Source of the DNA: JAJXWB01 sp046349085
GTDB taxonomy: Bacteria; Pseudomonadota; Alphaproteobacteria; Rhizobiales; Beijerinckiaceae
DNA: 64,000 nt
Reading direction: 5' to 3'
Assembly (NCBI GenBank): GCA_046349085.1
Contig: JAXMDA010000011.1
Location: 14,880 to 78,879 of the forward strand
Positions within the stretch are counted from its first letter, which is position 1. Every line of letters begins with the position of its first letter. Positions 55,786 through 63,571 of the stretch are shown here, piece after piece. The translations under genes and the position numbers were made by a program. The notes under the pieces are model-generated. The model saw only the letters and a list, made by a program, of their open reading frames with translations. It had not been told where the DNA came from and searched no databases.

Positions 55786-57057
55786 TCAACGGCGATCCTT
55801 GCTGAAGCCAATTCCCTTGACCAGCGCCGCGCCGCCGAATTTCGCGCGGATCGCGTCGATGGCGGTTTCGGCCGCCTTCAGCCTGCCGATATCGGGATCG
55901 GCGAGGTCGGCGGCGTCCGCCTCGGCCCCGTCGACGAGATCGCCGAGGCCGACGCCAATCAGGCGGTAGCGCGCCTTGCCGAGTTCCGGCGCCAGCATTT
56001 CGCGGGCGATGGGGAAGATGCGGGCGGCAAGCTGCGTCGGCCGCAGCCCCGAGCGCGAGCGCGTCCTGATCTTGAAATCCGCGGTCTTCAGCTTGAGCGT
56101 GATGGAGCAGCCGGCGAGCTCGGCCTTCTTCAGACGCCCGGCTACTTTCTCGGTCAGCGCGTGCAGGACGCGAACCAAGGTTTCTTCGTCGGCGACATCC
56201 GTGTCGAACGTCGTCTCCGCGGAAATGCTCTTGGCCTCGCGGTCGGGGCTGACGGCGCGGTGGTCGACGCCATTGGCGAGCCGCCACAGGCGCTGCCCCT
56301 CGGGACCCAGCGCGCGCATCATGTCCGCTTCTTCCCGCGCCTGGATGTCGGCGATGGTTTTCAGGCCGTCGCGCGCGAGGCGTTCGGCGGCGACCTTGCC
56401 GACGCCCCAGATGCGCGAGACGGGCAGGGCGGCGAGCAATCCCTTCGCCTCGACGCGGCCGATGATCGCAAAGCCGCGCGGCTTGTCCATGTCGGAGGCG
56501 AGCTTCGCCAGGAACTTGCTGTAGCTGAGACCCACCGAAACCGAGATGCCGATCTCGGCCTCCACGTCGCGCGCGAAACGGGCGAGAGTGAGCGCCGGCG
56601 AGCCGTGATGCAGCCGCTCCGTGCCGGACAGGTCGAGGAAAGCCTCGTCGATGGACAGGGGCTCGACGAGCGGGGTCAGCGTCAACATGCGGCGGCGGAC
56701 CTCGCGGCCGACCTCCGCATATTTCGCCATGTTCGGCTTGAGGATCACGGCGTCCGGGCAGAGCGCGCGCGCCTTGAACATGGGCATGGCCGAACGCACG
56801 CCGGAGGTCCGCGCGATGTAGCAGCAGGTGGAGACGACGCCGCGCTTGCCGCCGCCGATGATCAGCGGCTTGTCACGAAGCGACGGATTGTCGCGCTTTT
56901 CGACCGCCGCATAGAAGGCGTCGCAGTCGATATGGGCGACGGAGAGCGCGTCCCGCTCGGGATGGGCGAGCAGACGCGGCGAGCCGCAGGCGGGGCAGCG
57001 CGCCGCGCCCGCGGGCGCGCGCGTCAGGCAGTCCCGGCAGAGCGGCGTCGCTTCCAT
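55786..57057 (-). CDS. dinB: DNA polymerase IV
   Basis: A 423-residue Y-family translesion polymerase. An extra N-terminal zinc-finger-like segment (CRDCLTRAPAGAARCPACGS, four Cys) precedes the catalytic part, as in other Hyphomicrobiales DinB proteins. The palm has HIDCDAFYAAVE and SIDEAFLDLSG, with the three metal-binding acidic residues; ASDMDKPRGF and IWGVGKVAAERLARDGL (helix-hairpin-helix) follow, then the little-finger domain. It lies 15 nt downstream of a DUF3572 gene and is co-transcribed with it. Confidence 0.94.
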   Translation of the reverse strand: MEATPLCRDCLTRAPAGAARCPACGSPRLLAHPERDALSVAHIDCDAFYAAVEKRDNPSLRDKPLIIGGGKRGVVSTCCYIARTSGVRSAMPMFKARALCPDAVILKPNMAKYAEVGREVRRRMLTLTPLVEPLSIDEAFLDLSGTERLHHGSPALTLARFARDVEAEIGISVSVGLSYSKFLAKLASDMDKPRGFAIIGRVEAKGLLAALPVSRIWGVGKVAAERLARDGLKTIADIQAREEADMMRALGPEGQRLWRLANGVDHRAVSPDREAKSISAETTFDTDVADEETLVRVLHALTEKVAGRLKKAELAGCSITLKLKTADFKIRTRSRSGLRPTQLAARIFPIAREMLAPELGKARYRLIGVGLGDLVDGAEADAADLADPDIGRLKAAETAIDAIRAKFGGAALVKGIGFSKDRR

Positions 57058-57072
57058 CAGCCTTTCGCCATC

Positions 57073-57411
57073 TCAGTCGTTCCAGCGGTCGGGGCCGGAG
57101 AGAACGAGGCGGGCGGCGGCGACTTTCTCCGGCGCGATGCCGGCCTCCGAGGCGAAGGCCAGCAGATCCGGCTCATGGCCGGCGAGATGTTCGATGACGG
57201 AGGCGAGAAAGCCGGGTTCGCGCGCCGCCGCGCGCAACTCGTGCGGCTCCAGGCCGGTGAGGGCCAGAAAGCGGCCGAGCCGGCCTGCGTCGGCGGCAAT
57301 ATGCGCGATGGCCTGGACCGCAATGGCTTCTGCTTCCTCGCGGTTCGGAACGCCCCGCTGCGAACCATGTCCGAAAGGCGGCTTTTCTGTGGATAATCGT
57401 CGGAGCGACAA
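57073..57411 (-). CDS. DUF3572 family protein
   Basis: A 112-residue soluble protein. The family pattern is NREEAEAIAVQAIAHIAADAGRLGRFLALTGLEPHELR followed by EPGFLASVIEHLAGHEPDLLAFA. Function unknown; the family is common in alphaproteobacteria and often sits beside dinB or divK. No ATG or GTG is in a suitable place. A TTG at 57411, preceded by AAAGGAAAA, is the best start and gives a normal length. It is divergent from divK. Confidence 0.83.
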   Translation of the reverse strand: MSLRRLSTEKPPFGHGSQRGVPNREEAEAIAVQAIAHIAADAGRLGRFLALTGLEPHELRAAAREPGFLASVIEHLAGHEPDLLAFASEAGIAPEKVAAARLVLSGPDRWND

Positions 57412-57522
57412 GGATTTTCCTTTCGTAAATCTCTGGCGGATAAAGTCCCCCGGATCGCATTTCTGTCGATCGGGATTCGCTCTTGCCGCCAAGACGAATC
57501 CGGGACCGCGCCCGGGCTTGTG

Positions 57523-57900
57523 ATGTCGAAAACCATTCTGATCGTCGAAGACAACGAGCTCAATATGAAGCTCTTCAACGACCTGTTGGAGGCCCACGGC
57601 TATTTGACGCTGCAGGCGCGCAACGGCGTCGAGGCGGTCGAACTCGCCCGCAAGCATCATCCCAACCTGATCCTGATGGACATCCAGCTCCCGGAGGTTT
57701 CCGGCCTGCAGGTCACGCAATGGATCAAGGACGACGAATCGCTGCGCGCGATTCCCGTCGTCGCCATTACGGCCTTCGCCATGAAGGGCGACGAGGAGAA
57801 GATCCGGCAGGGCGGCTGCGAGGCCTATCTGTCGAAACCGATTTCCGTCGTGAAGTTTCTGGAAACAGTCCGCAATTACGCATCCGATTCACTGGGGTAA
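57523..57900 (+). CDS. divK: Single-domain response regulator DivK
   Basis: A 125-residue receiver-only protein. The phosphoacceptor Asp is in NLILMDIQLPEVSGLQV near residue 53, the acidic pocket is in VEDNELNMKLFNDLLEAHGY, and the end CEAYLSKPISVVKFLETVR carries the conserved Lys. The near-full match to the alphaproteobacterial DivK pattern and the pleD gene 4 nt downstream settle the assignment. DivK is part of the PleC/DivJ-CckA-CtrA pathway that controls cell polarity and division. Confidence 0.95.
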   Translation: MSKTILIVEDNELNMKLFNDLLEAHGYLTLQARNGVEAVELARKHHPNLILMDIQLPEVSGLQVTQWIKDDESLRAIPVVAITAFAMKGDEEKIRQGGCEAYLSKPISVVKFLETVRNYASDSLG

Positions 57901-57904
57901 GCGT

Positions 57905-59275
57905 ATGACCGCTCGCGTTCTCGTCGTCGATGACCTCCTGCCGAACATCAAGCTGCTCGAAGCGCGGCTGACGGCGGAATATTTCGACGTTCTGACCTCG
58001 ACCAACGGACCGGAAGCGATCGAGGCCTGCAAGGCGGGCCTCTGCGACATCGTGCTGCTCGACATCATGATGCCCGGCATGGACGGCTTCGAGGTCTGCA
58101 CGCGGCTGAAGGCCGACCCGACGACCTCGCACATTCCCGTTGTCATGGTGACGGCGCTCGACCAGGCGGCCGACCGCGTGCGAGGCCTCGACTGCGGCGC
58201 CGACGACTTTCTGACCAAGCCCGTGGACGAAGTCGCGCTGATCGCGCGCGTGAAATCGCTGTCGCGCCTCAAGGTGACGATGGACGAATTGCGTTCGCGC
58301 GCCGCCGCCTCGGCGCGTCTTGGCCGCTCCGACCCCTTCGTCAACGCGTCGGCCGCCGACGGCCATCACGGCCGCGTGCTGCTGGTCGACGACCGTCTGG
58401 CGTCGAGCGACCGCATCGTCGCCTCGCTGCGCGGCAACCAGACGGTGGACGTCGAAACCAATCCGCAGGAAGCGCTTTTTCGCGCGGCGGAGCAGCCCTA
58501 TGACCTGGTGATCGTCAGCCTCGGCCTGACGAATTACGACGGCCTGCGCCTGTGCAGCCAGTTGCGCTCGCTCGAGCGCACGCGCGCCTTGCCGATCCTC
58601 ACCATCGCCGACCTCGAGGACCGCCCGAAAATCCTGCGCGGCCTCGATCTCGGCGTGAACGACTATCTCGTGCGCCCGATCGACCGCAACGAACTGATCG
58701 CGCGCGTGCGCACGCAGGTGCGCCGCAAGCGCTATGCGGAAAGCCTGCGCAACAATGTCGAGCAGGCCATCGAGATGGCCGTCGTCGATGCGCTCACCGG
58801 CCTCAACAACCGGCGCTATTTCGACATGAACCTGGCGAGCCTGCTGGATCAGGCCGCGCAGGAGGCCAAGCCGCTGTCGCTGCTCGTGCTCGACATCGAC
58901 TTCTTCAAGAAGGTCAACGACACCTACGGCCACGACGCCGGCGACGAAATCCTGCGCGCGCTGGCGGGACGCATTCGCCGCGCAGTGCGCAGCGTCGATC
59001 TCGTCTGCCGCCTCGGCGGCGAGGAATTCGTCATCGTCATGCCGGAAACCTCGATCGACGTCGCCGGGCGCGTCGCCGAGCGCGTGCGCCGCGCCGTCGA
59101 GGCCGAGCCCTTCAACGTCAAGGAAGGGCAGGTCGCCGTGCCGGTCACCATCTCGATCGGCATCGCCGACCGGGGGTCGGACGCCAATCCCGACTTCATC
59201 TACAAGTCGGCGGACAAGGCGCTGTACGAATCGAAGGCGTCCGGCCGCAACAGGGTGACGCTGGCGGCGGCCTGA
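57905..59275 (+). CDS. pleD: Diguanylate cyclase response regulator PleD
   Basis: A 456-residue protein making c-di-GMP from two GTP. REC1 (VLVVDDLLPNIKLLEARL, phosphoacceptor in IVLLDIMMPGMDG) is intact. REC2 has Ser where the acceptor Asp should be (DLVIVSLGLTNYDG), as expected for the adaptor domain that serves dimerisation. The GGDEF domain has the active site RLGGEEFVIVMPE, and RSVD just before it is the inhibitory I-site R-x-x-D, so product inhibition should be retained. It is co-transcribed with divK. Phosphorylated by DivJ/PleC-type kinases in related species. Confidence 0.96.
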   Translation: MTARVLVVDDLLPNIKLLEARLTAEYFDVLTSTNGPEAIEACKAGLCDIVLLDIMMPGMDGFEVCTRLKADPTTSHIPVVMVTALDQAADRVRGLDCGADDFLTKPVDEVALIARVKSLSRLKVTMDELRSRAAASARLGRSDPFVNASAADGHHGRVLLVDDRLASSDRIVASLRGNQTVDVETNPQEALFRAAEQPYDLVIVSLGLTNYDGLRLCSQLRSLERTRALPILTIADLEDRPKILRGLDLGVNDYLVRPIDRNELIARVRTQVRRKRYAESLRNNVEQAIEMAVVDALTGLNNRRYFDMNLASLLDQAAQEAKPLSLLVLDIDFFKKVNDTYGHDAGDEILRALAGRIRRAVRSVDLVCRLGGEEFVIVMPETSIDVAGRVAERVRRAVEAEPFNVKEGQVAVPVTISIGIADRGSDANPDFIYKSADKALYESKASGRNRVTLAAA

Positions 59276-59718
59276 CCGCCCGCGAACCTGAGGAAACTTA
59301 CGCAGAATCCGCATTTTCGGGACGCTCGCGATCACGCGCGCGCAAGCGGCGTTCACCTCGTTCGTTTAAGTTAACAAACGGTTTCCATGGAGGTTACAAG
59401 GCTACCCGATTGCATTTCCCGGGGGTCAGGGTAACGTGGTGTTGCCGAGCTAGTTGCATCTGGCGGCGCGGTGAGGACCCAGAAAATTTGAAGGCGGATA
59501 TGTCCGGCTTCGGAGAATGGGCTGGTCGCGTCAGTTCGCGTTACGGTGCGTTTCGGCAGCTTTGAATACCCTGCGGAGTGCTCAGGTCCGCCGCATCTCC
59601 TGGGTCCGTGGGGTCGGCCGGTCGTCGGCGGTGTAGGAGTGGCCTCCTCGACGCCGTTGACGACCGGCCACCTTCATTTTCCGAATCACGTCGGTCCTCT
59701 CGCCCGATCGAGGCTCTC
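59276..59718. other. 443-nt intergenic region after pleD with a large hairpin
   Basis: No gene is clearly supported. A 21-codon frame at 59500-59565 has AAGGCGG directly before its ATG (peptide starting MSGFGEWAGR), which may be chance. The region is richer in AT around 59360-59400 (GTTAACAAACGG), a likely promoter area. The main structure is the long hairpin at 59616-59669. The region separates pleD from an SDR gene where related genomes often have rpmG. Confidence 0.5.
59616..59680 (+). terminator. Long hairpin with weak T-tract, possible sRNA 3' end
   Basis: GGCCGGTCGTC (59616-59626) pairs perfectly with GACGACCGGCC (59659-59669); the inner part GGCGGTGTAGGAG/CTCCTCGACGCC pairs with a bulge around TGGC. 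ACCTTCATTTT follows on the plus strand. Confidence 0.5.
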
Positions 59719-60552
59719 ATGCGCGATCTTGCCGGCCGCACCGCCTTCGTGACGGGCGCCGCGAGCGGCATCGGCCTGGCGCTCGCCCGCGCCTTCGCGG
59801 CCGAGGGCATGAACGTCATGCTCGCCGATATCGAGGCGCCGGCGCTGGAAGCGGCCGCCGTCGAACTCCGCGAATTTTCGCCCCGGGTCGCATCGGTCGT
59901 CTGCGACGTCACGGATTTCGCCAGCGTTTCGCGGGCGTCGGCGGCGACCGCGGACGCCTTCGGGCCGGTCCATATCCTCTGCAACAACGCCGGCGTCGCC
60001 GGCGGCAGCGGGATCGAGGCGATTTCGCCTGCGACCTGGCGCTGGGTGGTCGACGTCAACCTGATGGGCGTCGTGCACGGGCTCGCCGCCTTTCTGCCGG
60101 CCATGCGGGCGCACGGGCAGGGCGGGCATATCGTCAACACGGCGTCGATGGCGGGATTGCAGGCCAATCTCGGCTTCAGCCCCTACGTCGCGACGAAATA
60201 CGCCGTCGTCGGCATGTCCGAGGGGCTGGCGAAGGAGCTCGCGCCGGATGGAATCGGGGTGAGCGTCCTGTGCCCCGGCTTCGTGCGCACCAACATCGCC
60301 GCCAGCGCGCGCAACCGGCCCGAGCGATATGGGCCGGCGGTCGCGCCGCCGGCCGGCAGCGCGGCTCAGCGGCTGTCGCTCGGTCAGGCGGAAAAGGCGA
60401 GCGCCGGGCTCGATCCGGCCGCCGTCGCGGCGCGCGTTCTGGCGGCGATCCGCGCCGGCGAGCTCTACATATTCACGCATCCGGAGATGCGCGACGAGGT
60501 GGACGAGAGATTCGCCGCGATCGACGCCGCCTTCAGGCGGTCCAGGGCTTGA
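59719..60552 (+). CDS. SDR family NAD(P)-dependent oxidoreductase
   Basis: A 277-residue classical short-chain dehydrogenase/reductase. The cofactor motif is VTGAASGIGLALARAF, then LCNNAGVAGGSG, catalytic Ser in NTASMAGL and Tyr-Lys in YVATKYAVVGMSEGLAKEL. The C-terminal part has an insertion with QRLSLGQAEKASAGLDP before the last helix, making it longer than FabG. Substrate unknown. Its stop codon touches that of the convergent GNAT gene with no base between. Confidence 0.9.
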   Translation: MRDLAGRTAFVTGAASGIGLALARAFAAEGMNVMLADIEAPALEAAAVELREFSPRVASVVCDVTDFASVSRASAATADAFGPVHILCNNAGVAGGSGIEAISPATWRWVVDVNLMGVVHGLAAFLPAMRAHGQGGHIVNTASMAGLQANLGFSPYVATKYAVVGMSEGLAKELAPDGIGVSVLCPGFVRTNIAASARNRPERYGPAVAPPAGSAAQRLSLGQAEKASAGLDPAAVAARVLAAIRAGELYIFTHPEMRDEVDERFAAIDAAFRRSRA

Positions 60553-61029
60553 TCAGGGCAGCTTCTTCGCCAGGAAGACGGCGCCGGGGATCGGCGACGC
60601 GTAATAGGGCTTGATGCGCTCGAAGCCCGCTTCCGCGTAGAGCGACAGGGCGGCCGCCATCGAGGGCAGCGTGTCGAGGCGCATCTCCGTATAGCCTTTG
60701 TTCACGGCCTCCTGGATGATCGCCTCGACCAGCGCCTTGCCGGCGCCGAGACGGCGGCCCTTGCGCGCCACGTAGAGGCGCTTCATCTCGCAGCAGCCGG
60801 GAATGTCCAGCGGGCGCAACGCCACACAGCCGACCGCCTCGCCGTCGGCGGCGCGGGCGAGCAGTAGTTCGCCCTTCGGCGGGGCGTATTCGCCGGGCAT
60901 GTTTTCGAGTTCGTCCTCGAAATTCTGGAAGGAGAGATCGACGCCGAGCGTGCCGGCGTAGGCGCCGAACAGACGGACGGCGTCCTGGAATTCGGCGGCC
61001 GTGCGGGCCGGGATGATGCGGAACGGCAT
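60553..61029 (-). CDS. GNAT family N-acetyltransferase
   Basis: A 158-residue acetyltransferase with one GNAT domain. The acetyl-CoA-binding motif is VARKGRRLGAGKALVEAI (R-x-x-G-x-G/A type, here R-R-L-G-A-G), followed by EMRLDTLPSMAAALSLYAEAGFERIKPY, where the Tyr near the end is the usual acid. The acceptor is unknown. It lies downstream of rpmG on the same strand with a terminator between. Confidence 0.88.
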   Translation of the reverse strand: MPFRIIPARTAAEFQDAVRLFGAYAGTLGVDLSFQNFEDELENMPGEYAPPKGELLLARAADGEAVGCVALRPLDIPGCCEMKRLYVARKGRRLGAGKALVEAIIQEAVNKGYTEMRLDTLPSMAAALSLYAEAGFERIKPYYASPIPGAVFLAKKLP

Positions 61030-61056
61030 TGGTCGCGAGCCTTTCGGAGGTTCAAA

Positions 61057-61080
61057 CGAAAAAGGGCGCTTGCGCGCCCT
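61057..61080 (-). terminator. Rho-independent terminator of rpmG
   Basis: On the minus strand, AGGGCGC-GCAA-GCGCCCT is followed by TTTTCGTTTG. The GCAA tetraloop and T-run make it a strong terminator. Confidence 0.85.
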
Positions 61081-61106
61081 CTATCCATCTCAAGCGGCGG
61101 TTCGCC

Positions 61107-61274
61107 TCACTTGATCTTGGTTTCCTTGTACTCGACGTGCTTGCGCGCGACGGGGTCGTACTTCTTGAACGACAGCTTGTCCGTCTTGGTGCGGGCGTTC
61201 TTCTTGGTGACGTAGAAATGGCCGGTGTCGGCGGACGACAGCAGCTTGATCTTGATGGTGGCGGCCTTGGCCAT
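61107..61274 (-). CDS. rpmG: 50S ribosomal protein L33
   Basis: A 55-residue ribosomal protein, encoded on the minus strand from the ATG at 61274. The sequence MAKAATIKIKLLSSADTGHF continues YVTKKNARTKTDKLSFKKYD and ends HVEYKETKIK, a full-length L33 without the zinc-binding Cys, as usual in alphaproteobacteria. It is part of the large subunit near the E site. It has its own terminator. In related genomes rpmG often follows pleD; here the SDR and GNAT genes lie between, and rpmG points the other way. Confidence 0.95.
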   Translation of the reverse strand: MAKAATIKIKLLSSADTGHFYVTKKNARTKTDKLSFKKYDPVARKHVEYKETKIK

Positions 61275-61431
61275 GGTCTTGTCCAGTCTCGCTTGCCGGC
61301 GATGAGAATCGCCGCGACAACTACAAAAGAGCCGGCGAACGGTCGACCCGTCCCGGCCCGGAAGCTCTGGGCGCGGAAAATACCCATGGAGCGCCGATTG
61401 TCAATGCGGCGGCTTGCGGCGAAGCTGGCGC

Positions 61432-62316
61432 ATGATTCTGGTCTTCGGCTCGATCAACCTCGACCTGATCTTCGACATGGAGGCGCTGCCGGCGCCCGGC
61501 GAAACTCTTCTGGCGCGCGGCATGCGCACGGAGCCGGGCGGCAAGGGGGCCAATCAGGCCGTGGCCGCAGCCCGCGACGGGGCGGAAGTCGCGCTCTACG
61601 GCGCCGTCGGCCAGGATTCCTTCGCCAATCCGGCGCAGGCGGGTCTCGAATCGGCCGGCGTGGACGTCTGGGGCATCGACGCGATTCCCGGCGCGACCGG
61701 CGTCGCCTCCATCGTCACGGACAAATCCGGCCGCAACGCCATCGCTGTCGCGCCGGGCGCCAATCTCAAGGCGCGGCAGGACAAGGTTCCCGACGAATTC
61801 CTGGACGAAGCGACCATCGTCCTGATGCAGATGGAATGCGACGCGACCGAAACCGCGCGGCTCATCGCGCGCGCGTCCGCGGCGGGGGCGCGCGTCATTC
61901 TCAATCTCGCGCCGGCCGCCGACCTGCCGCTCGCCGCCTTGAAGAACACTTATCTGATCATCGTCAACGAGCAGGAGGCGCAGGTCCTCGCCAGGCGTGT
62001 CGGCGGCGGCGCGGATGCGGCGTCGATTGCGGGCAAGCTCGGCGTCGGGGTCCTTCGCACGCTTGGCGCCGACGGCAGCGAAGCCTGCATCGACGGCGTG
62101 ACGCATGTTGTCGCCGCGCATACGGTCGAAGCGGTCGACACAACCGCGGCGGGCGATTGCTTCGTCGGCGTTCTGGCGGCGGCGCTCGACCGCGGGCTCG
62201 ACCTGCCGGCTGCGATGAAGCGCGCGAGCGTCGCCGCCGCGCTCGCCTGCACGAAGCGCGGCAGCCAGGGCAGCCTGCCGCAAGCCGCCGAAATCGACGC
62301 GGCGATAAACGGCTGA
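61432..62316 (+). CDS. Ribokinase-like PfkB family sugar kinase
   Basis: A 294-residue PfkB-family kinase. The N-terminal substrate signature is MRTEPGGKGANQAVAAARDGA, and the C-terminal ATP/anion-hole motif is VDTTAAGDCFVGVLAAAL, where AAGD replaces the more usual GAGD while the catalytic Asp is kept. The overall pattern (ILVFGSINLDLIFDM start, NLAPAADLP) fits ribokinase, EC 2.7.1.15. No ribose transporter gene is adjacent; an MFS gene converges at 3 nt. The start at 61432 removes six unconserved residues. Confidence 0.87.
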   Translation: MILVFGSINLDLIFDMEALPAPGETLLARGMRTEPGGKGANQAVAAARDGAEVALYGAVGQDSFANPAQAGLESAGVDVWGIDAIPGATGVASIVTDKSGRNAIAVAPGANLKARQDKVPDEFLDEATIVLMQMECDATETARLIARASAAGARVILNLAPAADLPLAALKNTYLIIVNEQEAQVLARRVGGGADAASIAGKLGVGVLRTLGADGSEACIDGVTHVVAAHTVEAVDTTAAGDCFVGVLAAALDRGLDLPAAMKRASVAAALACTKRGSQGSLPQAAEIDAAING

Positions 62317-62319
62317 CGC

Positions 62320-63450
62320 TCAGGCCGATTTGCGGCGCGCGGCGACGATAGCCAGATAGAGCGCGAACAGCAGCGCGACACCGCCGAACAGCCCGTGCGA
62401 CGGCGAGGCGTCGAGCGTCATCCCGAGGAACGGCGGGCCGATCATCATGCCTGTCGCGTAGAGCATGACATAGGCCGAATTGGCCGCGGCGAGATCGGCG
62501 CCCGAATAGCGCGCGCCGAGCATGGCGAGACCGACCATGTAGAGCCCGCCGACGATGCCGCCCCAGACGAACAGCAGCGCGCCAAAGGCGATGTATTGCT
62601 GCGTCGCCAGCGTTGCCGCGAGCGCGCCGACAAGGCCGAAAACGGCGATGGCGACGATCAGCTTGAGCCGGTCGACCCGATCCGACAGCAGGCCGAGCGG
62701 CAGTTGAAACGCGACATTGCCCGCCGCGACGAAAGAGACGAACAGCGCGCCCGTCGCCGCATCGTAACCGTTGCGCAGCGCATGAACCGGCAGGAGGCCC
62801 ATCGCGCCGGTCTCCAGCGCGCCGAACAGCAGCGAAGCCAGCATGACGAGCGGCGCGCGCGCCATCATCGCCCATGCCGTGCTTTTCGCGGGTTCGCTGA
62901 AGGTCGGTATCTGCGCGCCTGCCGCGATGATCGGCGCGCCGCCGAGCATGAAGAGCGCCATGGCCGCGTAAAAGCCGGCGCGTCCGTCCGTGCCGACGAA
63001 GCCGATGATCGCCGGCCCGAGCGCGAAGCCGAGATAGAGCGACGTCGAATAGACGCCGATCCACAGTCCGCGCCGCGCGGCCGGCGCGAGCGCGTTGATC
63101 GCGTATTCGCTGACGACGAAGAACAGCGTCAGCGACGCGCCGAGCAGGAAGCGGATCGGGAACCACCACAGCACGTTGTCGACGAAGGCGAGGCCGACGA
63201 GGCTCGCGATCGCCAGCACGAGCGCGCATATCATCAGGCGACGCACGCCAAGCACGCGCACGAGCGTCGGAATGAGCGGGGAGACGAGGATGGTCGCCAG
63301 TCCCGACATGGCGACGCCCCAGCCGTTGGCGCTGGCGCTGTAGCCGGCGGCCTCCATGCGTACGGCGATCAGCGGGATCGTCATCGACAGGCCGACGCCG
63401 ACGATGGAAATGGCCGCTATGGCCGCGATGAGGGGGAAGAGACGGGGCAT
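62320..63450 (-). CDS. MFS transporter (YcaD/DHA1-like)
   Basis: A 376-residue inner-membrane protein with twelve hydrophobic segments and short loops. The first half reads LIAAIAAISIVGVGLSMTIPL, GVAMSGLATILVSPLIPTLVRVLG and FLLGASLTLFFVVSEYAINALAP, the second QLPLGLLSDRVDRLKLIVAIAVF with the family's D-R-x-x-R-x loop. The pattern fits the YcaD-type of putative drug or metabolite exporters. The substrate is unknown. It converges with the ribokinase gene at 3 nt. Confidence 0.87.
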   Translation of the reverse strand: MPRLFPLIAAIAAISIVGVGLSMTIPLIAVRMEAAGYSASANGWGVAMSGLATILVSPLIPTLVRVLGVRRLMICALVLAIASLVGLAFVDNVLWWFPIRFLLGASLTLFFVVSEYAINALAPAARRGLWIGVYSTSLYLGFALGPAIIGFVGTDGRAGFYAAMALFMLGGAPIIAAGAQIPTFSEPAKSTAWAMMARAPLVMLASLLFGALETGAMGLLPVHALRNGYDAATGALFVSFVAAGNVAFQLPLGLLSDRVDRLKLIVAIAVFGLVGALAATLATQQYIAFGALLFVWGGIVGGLYMVGLAMLGARYSGADLAAANSAYVMLYATGMMIGPPFLGMTLDASPSHGLFGGVALLFALYLAIVAARRKSA

Positions 63451-63478
63451 GGAGGGAGGGGTAAAGCGTTTCGACCGT

Positions 63479-63559
63479 CATTGCGAGGAGTGAAACGACG
63501 AAGCAATCCAGGGTCGGGCCGCGACTCTGGATTGCTTCGCCACTGCGTTCGTCGCAATG
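63479..63559. repeat. Palindromic intergenic repeat (family B)
   Basis: CATTGCGA (63479-63486) and TCGCAATG (63552-63559) bound the element; inside, GAAGCAATCCAG (63500-63511) and CTGGATTGCTTC (63527-63538) are perfect 12-bp arms. This is the typical form of the 'GAAGCAATCCAG' elements scattered in many alphaproteobacterial genomes. It lies between the MFS and Nudix genes. Confidence 0.78.
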
Positions 63560-63571
63560 GCGATCAGAGGC

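Noticed and set aside
59500..59565. 21-codon frame with AAGGCGG directly upstream
   Set aside because: The binding site is too close to the ATG, and nothing else supports translation. It is kept only as a note in the intergenic entry.
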